Below are positions 24,001 through 35,900 of a stretch of 64,000 bases of DNA, piece after piece. Below the pieces are notes generated by a model. It did not search any database. It had not been told where the DNA came from and saw nothing but the letters and a program-made list of their open reading frames with translations. Source of the DNA: Owenia fusiformis. Taxonomy: Eukaryota; Annelida; Polychaeta; Sabellida; Oweniidae. Position 1 is the stretch's first letter. Each line of letters begins with the position of its first letter. Made by a program: the position numbers and the translations under genes. The DNA lies in assembly GCA_903813345.2 (NCBI GenBank), contig CAIIXF020000005.1, forward strand, positions 27,653,375 to 27,717,374, in the 5' to 3' direction.

Positions 24001-24825
24001 CAGAATTTTCAATTTATTATGTCACCATTATGATGGTATTTGTGGTTGGTGTTCAGCATTTGGCATCTGTAACAATTGGCAGGTGGTGATATTTTGTATG
24101 TTTATGCTTTGTTCAATGTTATTACACATTTAATAACTCCCTTAGCTATACATGAAAAAACATGGAAGCTATAGTCAACTTCAACTCTCCTGCAAGGGTA
24201 CATAACACTAACACACACTAATATAAATTACATTTTTCAGAATCGATGTCAAGAACTATTTGACCCGATAAATGAACACAGATTGTGGTGTCCTTGGGTT
24301 GCCAAACCTAGACAGCCCACTACCTCTCCAAGCAGTCTATCAGATTCTGGGGACCAATCATCGTTACAACATAGCCTCATAGACCATCATCTCTCTATGA
24401 AAGGGTCAACACAATGTGGCTGGAGGACTCTGGGAGATATTCTCCTTCCCTCATGTACTTCTCCATCTCTTTCTGATGCCAAAACTGTAAGTAGCTTCAA
24501 CTCTAAAAATTCTTTGCCTATGAAAAAACTGTTTGCCCAACTCTAAAAGAGATTCCATGCTCTGAAAGAAACTCCCTACTCTAAAAGAAACTTCCCGGTT
24601 TAAAAGAAACTCCCTGGTTTAAAAGAAACTTTTTATTATTCTTTGCATTCATTAACAGATACAGATAAGACCTGTGGCTATGTAAAAACTTAGTCAATTA
24701 TTGTCAATATATCTTTACAAGCACCCTGTGAATGTACTGTTCTGTTTCAGAGTCCTGCTCATGAAGGTTTGCGCAACATTCGGAAGATATTAAATCACTT
24801 GGCGGGAGATGAGGCGATGCACTGA
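15050..24825 (+). CDS. ZC3HC1: ZC3HC1 / NIPA-like C3HC zinc-finger protein
   Basis: Eight exons, frame kept at every join, 383 aa: 15050-15135, 19507-19606, 20440-20590, 21158-21369, 21715-21842, 22280-22433, 24241-24486, 24751-24825. In vertebrates NIPA is an F-box-like SCF subunit linked to cyclin B1 turnover and a nuclear-pore basket protein. Evidence: EAYFQRVQTFS then TWVAKPADLSPLHCARYGW, with the zinc ligands CVTC and HSHQQLCPW of the C3HC module. A second Rsm1-type module has CKYC, HIGLW and EHRLWCPWV. An acidic stretch (EDEDED) and a basic NKRIR lie between the last two parts. Human NIPA is about 502 aa, so this is shorter in the linkers. An AATAAA at about 25325 is a possible poly(A) signal. 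The C-terminal exon ends LRNIRKILNHLAGDEAMH, matching the family's closing helix in character. Confidence 0.93.
15457..17568 (-). CDS. LINE reverse transcriptase ORF (partial polyprotein)
   Basis: A 703-codon open frame of the LINE polyprotein. Visible reverse-transcriptase blocks in order: NNYRPISILSVFSKVLEK, QYGFRKKHST, DLTKAFDTVDH, GVPQGSVIGPLLF and the catalytic FVLYADDTN (YADD near 16280-16295). The NYRPIS/AFDTVDH/YGIRG/WFKSYL combination is typical of the CR1/L2/jockey group. The frame continues upstream of 17568 to about 17715 without a methionine, where it is out of phase with the endonuclease part. The element is therefore inactive as it stands, although the RT frame itself is uninterrupted, suggesting a fairly recent insertion. 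Confidence 0.9.
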   Translation of the reverse strand: MNNAYNSFIDIFTDIYNRCLPNRSRIIKTYNDHKKPWISLGIIISAKYKNKLFIKYKKNPTLENNAIYTQYKNKLNHVIRNAEKSYYRNKFETNKGNIKKSWNVINSILNRNPNQSNINDTFDLENRQITDGLDIAKNFNNFFSSIGHKLAKKINNDLDPMVNLKKTNSNNNSIFLTPITETDVMAQLKSLKDSAASIDDIEPRVVKTLNESLSIPLTQIFNLSITTGTFPDALKIARVIPIYKKGLKDKFNNYRPISILSVFSKVLEKIVHVKVTTFLEKYEILYLQQYGFRKKHSTYMALLNFIENIRRALDIGETSIGIYIDLTKAFDTVDHKILLQKLEFYGIRGTALSWFKSYLENRIMVTEIVKKDVLIDQFTTTDIRYRSGKNKVEYGVPQGSVIGPLLFIIFINDIHLISNKLNFVLYADDTNILLTNKNFETLVSDMNAELKTVSNWMKSNKLTLNVEKTKYMIFNKKKDPNKNNIVLKINEQPIEEVKEINFLGVIIDSKLNWSSHINAICTKISNLIGLLYKTRHRLTLNTMTTIYYSMIYSYLGYCNLLWGNAIKTLIQKLYVLQKKFLRVMTYSDCLAPSGPLFSKLKILNIFHIHKLQTASFVQKTVSESPEFPFQKFKHLFVPGTAIHNHDTRINKNLTVKKFRTEIGRKSIETSGPLLYNTLSLDLKKSKHIKSFERKLKFDLLSHY
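17700..18154 (-). pseudogene. LINE endonuclease fragment, truncated and frameshifted
   Basis: Reads as the C-terminal half of an apurinic-like endonuclease: a GVCLHIANN start, SAIYKPPN, YILGDFNVDLL, RPTRITSKCATLIDNIFTN and ISDH. These are the substrate and catalytic blocks of the EEP fold (GDFN, the T...IDNIFT block, SDH). The first half is missing. Directly after SDHF the frame shifts by one base (about 17716-17722) into the reverse-transcriptase frame. Confidence 0.85.
18155..18492 (+). repeat. 338-bp direct repeat, left copy
   Basis: Starts CGTCTCCATATTACATTT and ends TGATCCACAAGT. It is aligned without gaps to 18820-19157, with one difference noticed (A versus C near 18230/18895). Its left edge is the 5' end of the LINE. 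The 61-codon ORFs in both copies look like chance. Confidence 0.9.
18820..19157 (+). repeat. 338-bp direct repeat, right copy
   Basis: Lies exactly 665 bp after the left copy. A 327-bp unique spacer separates them, so the pair could be a tandem duplication truncated in its second unit or a short terminal-repeat element. Ends are not TG...CA, which argues against a classical LTR. Confidence 0.9.
20347..20380 (-). repeat. GTCACC-family repeat, partial
   Basis: ATGTCACCACCAAAAGTGGTGACAT-like end followed by ATTGTTAT, as in the copy at 4471. Only the terminal part remains. It lies in ZC3HC1 intron 2. Confidence 0.6.
22506..23936. mobile_element. 1.4-kb TIR element with two ~600-bp units
   Basis: The left end TATCGCACTTTGAAAA and right end TTTTCAAAGTGCGATA are inverted copies. 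The interior is a tandem pair of units about 600 bp apart. Each has CTTGTCATCAAAATTCCAGG, CAACTTGAAATTTTTAC, GGCGGCCATTTTGAATT and CCTTGAAAAGGTCA motifs. There is no coding capacity. It occupies most of ZC3HC1 intron 6. Confidence 0.75.
24019..24100 (-). repeat. GTCACC-family dispersed repeat, copy 3
   Basis: Minus-strand copy with ATGTCACCATTATGATGG, GTTCAGCATTTGGCATCTG and GGCAGGTGGTGATATTTTG. The middle part is shortened relative to 4471-4590. ZC3HC1 intron 6. Confidence 0.65.
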
Positions 24826-26015
24826 GGTAGCGGCATGATGCAATATAGAAACTCTTCAAGATATGTGTTCTCCAGCTCAAATGGGACTTACACCTTTAAT
24901 GTGAGATTTCACTCAATACTCAATAATGGATGATTGAGGTTCTTTTGCAGTTGGTGGATTGAATTATCAGCCCAAATATAGATTTGGCTCCTTTGTCTCA
25001 TAATGAGACTGTGCTCAACAGCTAGTCCCAAGTTTACGAAGTAAGACACATAGGATATTCCATATGGCCTAATGCCATATCCAGAGGGGAGACATAGGGT
25101 GAAGAATGAGCCCAGAAAAATTATTTTTGGCCTAAAAATTTTGTAGGGCCTCAATTAGTGGGCTTTTTGGACCTAATTTTTTGTGGGAGTTTCCCTCCTC
25201 TTGGGTAGCTGAATGTTTCAGTATGTTGATCAAAATAATAGAAATCCCGGATTATAGTTCATGGCTCTCACTAGGAAATATTTAGGGTATGGTGGAAAAA
25301 TCTTCAGCATAACTGTTCAGTCATAATAAATAATTTTTATGATATATTTCATCCATTTTACATGCTATTGTTGTAAATTAAGTCAAGTTTAGACTATGCG
25401 AAAAAATCATGATTTGCAAATAGAGCGGGCGCTAAATAGACTGTGGTGCTGCACCACAGCCACAGTCTAAAAGCCTAACAAGAGCCCTGTACTACAATTT
25501 TGACCATTAGATCCCAAATCCTTATACGACACACACACATCAATGAGAACTGATTCATTTACAATTTTTACTGACTTTATTTGACAAATATTATTAATCC
25601 TATGAATTCAGTACACATATAATGAGAGGAATATGGAACATATCATTGCAAATATCAAAAAGTGTTGACTGAGATCAGAGAGAAACGATGGAACGTTGAT
25701 CTAGATTCTAGACCAGATAAATCAGAAGGGATGTTATGCAATACATGTTGTTTAATTATGCAATACTTTGATAATGCAATGTTAGCTTCATTCATGCAAG
25801 TCCTTTATGTCAAATGTTATGCGACTTATGAAATGAACAAAAAAATATTAAGATTCAAAATGTCCATTTCTTGGGGTGGAGGGGGGTAATATAGGTCTTA
25901 AAAATACTTGTCCTTTCTCTGATGTTCTCAATCTAGATGTATAGAATAGAATGTAAGGTGCTTTTATGTGAATATATGCAGCTGCAATATCAAGTATGCA
26001 TTGTACTATTGATTT

Positions 26016-26998
26016 ACCCTGCATTGCATTGTATATCTACCCTGTATTGCATTGTGTATCTACCCTGCATTGTATTGTATATCTACCCTGCATTGTATTG
26101 TTTATCTACCCTGCATTGCATTGTATATCTTCCCTGCATTGCATTGTATATCTACCCTGCATTGCATTGTATATCTACCCTGCATTGCATTGTATATCTA
26201 CCCTGCATTGCATTGTATATCTACCCTGCATTGCATTGTATATCTACCCTGCATTGCATTGTATATCTACCCTGCATTGCATTGTATATCTACCCTGCAT
26301 TGCATTGTATATCTACCCTGCATTGCATTGTATATCTACCCTGCATTGCATTGTATATCTACCCTGCATTGCATTGTATATCTACCCTGCATTGCATTGT
26401 ATATCTACCCTGCATTGCATTGTTTATCTACCCTGCATTGCATTGTATATCTTCCCTGCATTGCATTGTATATCTACCCTGCATTGCATTGTATATCTAC
26501 CCTGCATTGCATTGTATATCTACCCTGCATTGCATTGTATATCTACCCTGCATTGCATTGTATATCTACCCTGCATTGCATTGTATATCTACCCTGCATT
26601 GCATTGTATATCTACCCTGCATTGCATTGTATATCTACATTGCATTGCATTGTATATCTACCCTGCATTGCATTGTATATCTACCCTGCATTGCATTGTA
26701 TATCTACCCTGCATTGCATTGTATATCTACCCTGCATTGCATTGTATATCTACATTGCATTGCATTGTATATCTACATTGCATTGCATTGTATATCTACC
26801 CTGCATTGCATTGTATATCTACCCTGCATTGCATTGTATATCTACCCTGCATTGCATTGTATATCTACCCTGCATTGCATTGTATATCTACCCTGCATTG
26901 CATTGTATATCTACCCTGCATCGCATTGTATATCTACCCTGCATCACATTGTATATCTACATTGCATTGCATTGTATATCTACCTTGCATTGCATTGC
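26016..26998. repeat. 23-bp satellite array, about 43 units
   Basis: The unit is CTGCATTGCATTGTATATCTACC with few variants (CTACATTGC, TTTATC, CTTCCC, CATCGC). Twenty-three is not a multiple of three and the unit has no stop in any forward frame. All three frames are therefore open for 300-370 codons and translate to the same 23-residue cycle shifted. The ORFs are a by-product of the array. It lies about 1.2 kb downstream of ZC3HC1. Confidence 0.95.
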
Positions 26999-27073
26999 AT
27001 TTGTGAATTAGATTGGGGATGGTGTCCAATAGTTGACTGAAGAGGGCTGATATTTTCAGCGGAGAGGAAGTAA

Positions 27074-27666
27074 ATATCGTCCCTTCACTATTATAAGGTT
27101 CTAACTACCAAAATGGGTCAAATGCATGTGAAAGTGGATTCCCCCTAAATTCACCACGCTCTTTCCAAAGATTAAGGTTATAAAGCTGTATCTCCAGCAG
27201 AAATAAGAGATTTCTAATGCAATAAGGGTCTATGTCCTTCATTTGAAAAAGATAGTTACTGCTATATGGTTCTATCTCTTGAGATAAAACTTTTTAACAT
27301 TCAATGTCATGATTCAAATTGGAGATAAAACCTTTTTACATTTAACGACATAGTATATCCAGTGTGAGTCAGACAAAATGCTACCCACCCACATAATATT
27401 GCATAACTTTTTCATCTGCACAAATTCTGACTTGTCCTTTTGCATAGTAAAACTCAACTCCATGGAGCAGCTCCAGATGAAGTTTTAGATTACTAGCTGA
27501 ATTAGATGCACCTTTATGAGCATTATAAGATGTTTGGTCTATTCCATTTATGTCAAAATTCTTCTTTACTGTATCACAAAGATAGAGGAACCTAAATGTT
27601 TGTTCTCTGTTTTCTCAAAAATGGTACAAGTGGACATAGAACCTTTTAATAGTGAAGGGACGATAT
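27074..27666. repeat. 593-bp block with 30-bp inverted ends
   Basis: Left end ATATCGTCCCTTCACTAT and right end ATAGTGAAGGGACGATAT, with AAGGTTCT/AGAACCTT just inside. The interior has no recognisable gene. Probably a MITE; no target duplication was established. Confidence 0.6.
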
Positions 27667-27826
27667 GTAGTTTGAAAAACTCAAGTAAAATGCAAATTGA
27701 CATCTCAAAATTGTGTTATATAGGGGAGGGATGTATTGGCCAGGGGTGGGACAAACCATAAAGAAGTTTACTTTGTTTGTCCATAACTGCCAACATTTGG
27801 ACAATGGGCATCATCCCTTATTTGTA

Positions 27827-27902
27827 CAGGGTGGCCCAAAAGTTTACAGGTTATTTAACAATCTGTAAACTGTAACTGTCAATCTACTTTTAGGCCACCC
27901 AG
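27827..27902. mobile_element. 76-bp mariner-type MITE
   Basis: CAGGGTGGCCCAAAAGT at the left and ACTTTTAGGCCACCCAG at the right, with TA on both sides. Too short to encode anything. Confidence 0.8.
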
Positions 27903-28431
27903 TATAATACATGTATGTTGGTTAGATGCAATTGAAATTAAAGATTATATGATTTAAGTTGATGCTCTGTTAGTTAAATTTGATACTTTATGTAAAGTAA
28001 GTATTCTGATGTATGTAGACGCTAGATGGATATTAAATGTTCATGAAGTTAGGCAACATATGTGTATAGAGTAAAAAGAGCCGCATCCCTGTACCCAAGC
28101 TCAAATCAAGAATATGACTAAGTGCAAGTCTTTTTATGTTTCCATGCATACACATAGCACCATTATGTTTCGTTCAGTTTGTAATGTATGTAATGCAATA
28201 CACAATAATGTAAGACTGTAATGTAAGATCAACACTTGAAATACATTTGTATGTTTATGCACATGTACACTGTCTTTGTAATGTTTTATTGCTTCTACTC
28301 AGTTTACTACAACTTTATGAATGATTATTTGAACCAGAATTCTTGCATCTCACCACTGCAAACTGCAAACTAATTTATCCTTTATTCATCTGTACCATCT
28401 ATAGACACATATATATTTTTCATGTGATGTA

Positions 28432-28686
28432 CAGGGGGGGGGGGGGCAAAAAAACCAATACCCAAGGATGAATATCATATGATATAACATTAAACCATGC
28501 CATGTTTTGTACATGTATATCATTTTAAAGATAAATCATTTCCTAACAAAATGACACCATCTGCTTGAAAAACCGTTGTTTTTTTGTTGAGTGAGAGGCT
28601 AAAATTTACACCAGGGGTGTCATGTGACATATATCATATGAATGATTCATCTTTAAACTTGGGTATTGTTTTTTTGGCCCAACCTG
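28432..28686. mobile_element. 255-bp mariner-type MITE
   Basis: The left end is CAGG plus a poly-G run, then GCAAAAAAACCAATACCCAAG. The right end is CTTGGGTATTGTTTTTTTGG then CCCAACCTG. TA flanks both ends. The poly-G run replaces the GGTTGGG seen at the other end, probably by slippage. Confidence 0.75.
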
Positions 28687-29349
28687 TATAATAGTACTGT
28701 AAATGTCTAGAAGTTAGTGGCTCTCATAATTCTTTGGTACTGGCTTGGTATTCATGAACATAATTTATTAAAATCACGCCCATCAGAATGTGTTGTCCAA
28801 TCAAATTGCAGAATATGATCACATGAACAATCATGAGCACATGTTTTCTCAGAGCCACGCATGGGCAAAGTAAAATTTGAAATCGAGGAAATGGTGTTTA
28901 TTTCAGTTCATCATCTTCATTTCTTAACTACTGTACTCTAATACTATGCAAGTTACTTTATCCAAACTTGTAGAGAATAATCATAAAACAACAGCGAACA
29001 TTCTGAGATCAATTTCAATAGCAAATGAGGCCTGTTTATAAAATGGTTATGGAATGTGCCAGTACCAACACCCATTTCTTTGAGAAATCTACTCCCCTTG
29101 GTAAATGTAATAATATCAGATTTTTTAAGTTGCCTCTTGTGAACAATAGTGCCTTTTTATTTAATTTATGGATGATTCAAACTGTAAACTGCATCCTTTT
29201 GACATCGTTCTTTTAATTTGGCAAATTTTCTGACTTTGTGGCTATTTAATTTGGCAAATTTTAGGCAGGATGTGAAGGTCTGATTTCACACTTCTTGGGT
29301 TTTGTCTTTCATGCGAACAGAATCTCATTAAAAACCAAATTGTAAACAA

Positions 29350-32300
29350 AAACTAGAAAAACAGTAATGTATTGTTTTAGTATATATTTTTTATTCTTTT
29401 TAATTAATTCACTATTAATTATACTTTGTAAGCATTACATAAAGAGTGTGTGCCATAAAACACTAAATCATTCAGATTTTTCATTAACAACACTGCAAAA
29501 ATAACTAGTAAAGTGTGCTTTGATTGACAACTTTGACACAATTTCTAAAGTACATCTCTAAAAGCCATGCTCTTGTACATGTAAATCCTCACATAAATCT
29601 AGATTTCTCGGGGAAAACTACAAATCAGTAATTTTTATATTGATTACTAAAATTTACTACATGAGAGTAGATAATTTTAGTATCTAGGTCAAGAGGGCAA
29701 TAACAATTTGGAAAATATGATTCAATTTACAATATCTTCCTCCATTCAACCCACAGAGGTATTTAATCTGACAGTTCATGGTCACACTTACTCATTAAGA
29801 TTTTGATATCTGTAATTAGGATTCATTTTTCAAGAAACTCAAATATGAATATATAACTATCTTTTCTGCACTGCGAAGTCTTTAACCAATGCAATATTTG
29901 AAAATTCCCAAGTTGTATGAATAATCATACTTCAGCTAACTTTAACAATGTTTGAGAATAAAATAATAATATAAGATGATGTTACGTAAAGGAACACAAA
30001 TATACACAGTGACCAATCATCACTCACTGGAGCTTACAATGAGTGAGACTACAGGTGTATTATTGTTCCCCACCATGGATGTGGTACATAGTAATTAACC
30101 AACTAAAACAATAGGGACCTGTAACTTAACTCCTATATACATTGTACAGTGTATAAACAGCAAAAAGATGAATCTTAATTCCAAAATTATGAATCTTAAA
30201 AGGGAGAATTTTTTATAGTTTGCAAAAAAATTGTCATACTAAACATAAACAGCTAAAAGAAATACTTTAAATTAATCAAGAAATGTGTCTTTCATGATTT
30301 TCCCTGAGATAATTTTTTACCATAAGGAGCACATCAATAAAAGTTGACCTAAAGTAACACCCATGTATACCTTAAAGTTATCATTTGGGTAATACTTCAC
30401 ACAATGACTTAACACCAATGTTTCTGGAAATTTTTCTAAATGCAAAAAGTACCAATTTGCTACCTTTATTTGAAAAAATAATGCATCATATTTAAGACTG
30501 GATTAATAAATTTGTTTATTGATGTACTCTCTTATTACAAATTTGAAAACATGGCAGCATTTCAAAAGATAAACCAGATAAAGTTTATTCCCTTATGGCT
30601 AGTCCTCCCTGTTATTTTTTCATTACCTAATTCTCATATTTACTTCTCGCAAATTTAAACCATCTTGGGAGGCATATTTTGCATGTTGGTTAACATTATA
30701 AAGGACTTAAATAGCACTACATTACATATAAACTCTACTAATTTAATTCAGTCACCTGCATTTTAACAATAACCAACCAACATTACCAAATTAAAATCAT
30801 TCTAAAATCTAAAATGATGGTTCTAACTCATTAGGAAAACTAAAATCATATTGTGACCCTGATCTTGACATGATCATATAATGACAGCTCATTTTATTTA
30901 AAGTATTTTGTCATTTCCGATTTAGAATAGCTCCTATTGCGCATTCTCCAAATGCAAGACTACAGAGCACATCCACAATTTGTTTGATAATCTCATATCC
31001 CTGCGCTTGGAGAATGCTAATGCGCTCCTCCAAAAATGTCAATTCTTTTATTCTATTTCATACAACAACAGGGTCTGTGATGTCAATAATACAATAATTC
31101 ATTGAAAACTTAACATAACCTTGCTTATTACAAGGTTTCTGCATATATATATAGTACATCTAAAAGGCGATCGTCACAAATATATTCAGATATATAAATT
31201 CACACTTTATCATACAAAAGTTGATGTGAACTATTTACAAGAAATTATACAAGTATGTCTGCTACCAGAAAATATGTTGCATTTCAATTTGATACAGAAG
31301 TTTATAAATATTTATTTTGCCAGCTGAAACTGACCAGATTCCGTTAATTTTCCATTTCTTTTTCTTACAGTAGGTGTAATCACCATTTCAAACAAATCTC
31401 ATTTCAATAAGCTTTTTTCATGTGATATTTTTCCATTCCCTGTTTGTGAAATACAAGCTACCCATAACCCATCACATGCTTCCTTGTCAAGTGAAAAATC
31501 AACTGAAATTAATAAAAAAAATACAATGAGAAATGCAACATCCTTTCTGAAGAACATAGGTAAAATACCATCCTCGTTGTCAAATGGCCATGTCACAATA
31601 GAGACGGTATATTGAGGCGCTAACTCACCAATTAAATTCAAACAGTAAGTAGCTGACCACAAAATATCAATGCTTGGAAACGCCACAATTTCGACTTAAT
31701 TTTACATTTTATGTTTTTAATGCTTTTTTAGCATGTCCGTTGCCTCTGAATATAATACTCAATATAACACGTACAATTTTTACATGGTGGACATAAAGAA
31801 TCCATCATAATTGAGAAACATATTTCAAAATTAGAGGGTAACAACTTATGTCACCCTGTATTTGTGTAGAAATAAAACATCTATATATTCCAGCATTTCA
31901 AATTTTTGTATCATTTCCAGAGGCTTACTCTTAACTCCTAAGAATATTTATAAACCACGAGGATTGTCATGTTAACTGGCCTAAAAGTTGCATGTGTGAT
32001 ATATACTGTCACAGAGCAGGTCCTGAGTTTTCCTATCCGCTATTGTGATAGGGCCACTTGACACTAGAGATCATATAAATATAACTATATACACTATATA
32101 TTTTCTACAATACTACCAGAGAACAAACTAACCACCCCCAATTAATTACTTGAAATCTACATAGTGCAAAGTTCCAGACTTTAAACTAGGAATACCAGTA
32201 TGTATTATGGCCCCGGTTTTTGTAATCTACACTTATGACTGTTATTTGGCTGAAATAAAAGTTATCAATTATGGACTCAAGGTCCTGTATGTGTCATTGA

Positions 32301-32978
32301 GAAGTAGGACTAGTTTTAATCAAGTTTTTCCTTGTTTAACCCATCTTTGTTGTGCGTGTGCAGTTGCCATGTAAACTGATAGGTTATGTACATGTAGTTG
32401 TTTTGTTACATAACATGTGTGGTATGTAGATTACAGTGACTGTCATGCATTGTAAGTTTTGTATTTGTAATCAATTTGATTTAATCGTGTATTAAAATGT
32501 ATGCCTTTGTTCCAACATATTGTCAATTGATATTGTAGATTGTTTGCTATTAGAGAGGTGATGTATGAGAATGTATTCATTTGCATTTTGTAATAACTAC
32601 TACCTTTGATAATTTGGCAAGTTAGAAGGTATTGCATTGGGGTTTAAATTTTACATTGTTTACACTCACAATAATTGTAGTAATACTGTTGTCCAATTTC
32701 CACGAAATACAGCACAGCACATTTAAGATAGCAACAAATGTACTTTGCGTCAGCAATAAATTGTAGTATTTTGAAACATCTTTGGCAATGGGATTCATTC
32801 ATAGTGTCATTCTGTCATTGTGTTTTCATTGCTGTTAATTCATATGTGACATCAACAGTGTTTTCATCCTGTTTTGTGTTATGATGTCATGATACTCATT
32901 TTATACTCTGCCATGTAATAAATTCATACGTGACATCAGGATTGGTTAGTTAGTCCTACGGGTAAAAAGTCTCTGGGG
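29350..32978 (-). other. Repeat-poor stretch, possible UBE2H 3' UTR
   Basis: This 3.6-kb AT-rich stretch directly downstream of the UBE2H stop codon contains none of the repeat families that fill the rest of the window, and no gene. Minus-strand AATAAA signals occur near 31027 and 29389. Human UBE2H has a 3' UTR of several kilobases, so much of this could be transcribed 3' UTR. That is inference only. Confidence 0.4.
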
Positions 32979-35900
32979 TTATAGCTCCATATCTTGAGCT
33001 TCATCTTCAGAAAAGTCACTCATTGAACTCTCACTAGAGCTTGAATTATTCTCACATTCTCTAATTGCCTCCTCTGTGGCATACTTCTTAACATATTCTA
33101 CAATGAAAAACCACAAAGGTGAAGCATAACTGTTATATACTACAGAATGGTCATAAGATCCACTGTAACATATGTGAATTGAATAAAACACTTCAATTTA
33201 CATATTCTACAAGAAAAATTCTATGAGCATGAAGTAAAACAGTTTTACATGTAAATGTTAAGGGTGGGGTAAAACAATCTCAATTTGTAATAATCTCAAT
33301 TTCAACAAGATTTTTTGTCCCACTATACATGTAAATTACAAAATCACAATTTGATATTGGAATATTAATAAACTTTCTCCAGTTTTCACTTTCTCAGGTC
33401 TAAAATGTACTTGTAAATAAAGTAATGGGTATTTCTGCTTTAATTGTGAAATTATATCAATATCATACATTAAAAGAAAACAATCCTATAAACATCAAGG
33501 CATATAGTCAAAGAAAGCATGATCATGTGCAGTGAGTCTCTATGATGCCTAGTTTATAATCTAACCTGTGACTTTTTTCTTGTATTCCTCTGGTTTGTGT
33601 AGGTACATGGCAGCTGCATCTCCATTGAGGGGGTCAATAGGGTTGGGGTAAGTCAGCAACTGTGGTAGGAATGAGTCAAAGATGTTGGACAAGTCTACAA
33701 ACAAAAGACATTATATATGCTCAAGTACTTAAGGTGACTGTCACATCTCATCCTTACAATTTACAGATTGGCCCATATTTAAAAATTACAATGTATGTAT
33801 ATATCAGGCCCGTAGCCAGGATTTGTGAAGGGGGTTCACTTTTTTGAAAAATTCCAGGGGGGTTCACTTGTGACAATTTTGGTCCAAAAATCGGCAAAAT
33901 CACTTAAAAGGTGCTCAGAATGGTGAAAAATTTGCATGATTTTGAAAGATTTTTTTTGGCCAGGAGGCTCGAATCCATTGGATCCCCCCCTGGCTATGGG
34001 TCTGTATATTCACCATGCCCCCCCCCGGATCCGCCACTAAGACAATGAAACTTAAAACACAATATTACTTATATAATGTAACTAATGAATCTCAATCACT
34101 CACCATACAATGGAGTCCATGCTTGGTTGATAACATCTAAACAGACTGTGCCAGATCTAATCACAAAACAAAGACCCAGTTAAATATAAGATTATGCTAC
34201 ATGTACATGTTGCCGTCAAATAATCAGGAGCATAGAATAATATCAAATCGCTGTTCAGTCCAAAACAATGACCTTCATTTGATGGGATAATGAAATCAAA
34301 ACTGAGTTGAAATGCATGTATTTTTCAATTGAGGCACTATTTTCCCTGTAATATGATCTTACAACACATTTTTGGTTTCAAACGTCATTTGGATTTGTCA
34401 AGTACATCTATACACTTCAAATATATTGTATGTTTTCAAAAGTTTTCTTCAATTCTAAGAGGAAAGGGTACAGTTGTATTTAATTTTGAATGATTCTATT
34501 CCACCCACTGTATATATTTATCATATCTAAATACAGTACTTCTTTTTAAGGTGACAAAAATAGTGCGTAATCACTGAAGCATGATAAATAGTTCCTACTC
34601 ACACTTCATCAATGTTCGGGTGGAATATTCTGTTCATAAACCCTGAAAAAATTAAAGCTTGATTCAATAACAGTTTTAATCAAGAGGTTTAGAAGCCGTT
34701 CTTCAAACTCCATATTCCATTGCCCAGCGTAGACCAATTTGGTAAAATATTACTCATATTTTGAAGGCTTGAGTTGCTGAGGAAGCTTGAATACAACCAT
34801 AATATTTGTAATGACCATCTATTAACGAAATACTTGGTCCAAAGAGAACTTTTTATGAATATTTTTACTAAATTGAGTAATGGAGTAACGAGTTTGAATA
34901 ATGGCTGCCAATTGCCAATCCTCCTTGGTTTTAATAATACATGTACATGACAAATATATTGTTGGTTGAAGTTATTATAAAAATGTACCAATTCTTACAT
35001 ATTACAAAGTAATGATATACAGTGTATAATATATTGCTAAAGAATAAATATTTATTCAAATGGTACCATACAGTGAGCTCACGTGGTGATTCTTAAAAAC
35101 TTAAAAATATAGGTCAAATTACAAACAAGGCAATAACATGTGAAATGTCACCACCTGTCATTTGTTACATGTATGTTGTCTGATTTAGGTACACTATAAA
35201 TGACCAAAACAAAACAAGGAACTAAGACCAACTTGGTTTAAATGACCAGTATGGATCACATAAAATTGATAGGAGCATTAGCATGTAGATCAGATGTATG
35301 ACAGTGTTCATTTGTCAATATATTGTTGACAGATCTTTTTTGATGAAAAACTGTTATTTTACCAGAGAAGAACTATTTATACTCCTTAAAATGCTCAAAT
35401 TGCACCAAATAATGTATTTGAGGAAAAAATGCTTTCCCCCATGATGCATGGCCTTTGGTCATGCAAGTTACAAACTCAGCACTCACCTATGGAGGGTGAT
35501 TTGAAGGGGTATTTCTCTGGCAGGTCTACCCGTACTTTCCACACACCTCCTTCATATGGGGCTGGAAATAAATATTCAAGTTCGATTGATTCAGAGACAT
35601 GACATTTTTGTGAAAATCATGACATGTTCAAGTTATAACCTGGCAAATTACCAATTATTCTATTAATATAAATTGTTTTCGATATGTACTTAATTGTAAT
35701 ATCCTCCAGTTCAGAGATATTCTGACGTTTCAATGCCAGCTGACCTCACGTATCTGCACCGCAGAAATACACGGTAGTGTTAATCAATAAAATGCTAGTT
35801 GCAATGTATTTATGGCATACAGTGTACCAATCTGTCTAAATAATAGTTGGTATGTTAGAAAATCAATCTTTCACAAGTGAGTGTATGTGTGATGTTGTAT

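Noticed and set aside
25991-27000. CRISPR-like array
   Set aside because: Contiguous repeats without spacers, in a eukaryotic context.
25937-27040. Three overlapping 319-367-codon plus-strand ORFs
   Set aside because: They are the same 23-bp satellite read in three frames; no independent coding evidence.
34689-34991. 100-codon minus-strand ORF in UBE2H intron 3
   Set aside because: No domain, no splice support; AT-rich intronic chance ORF.
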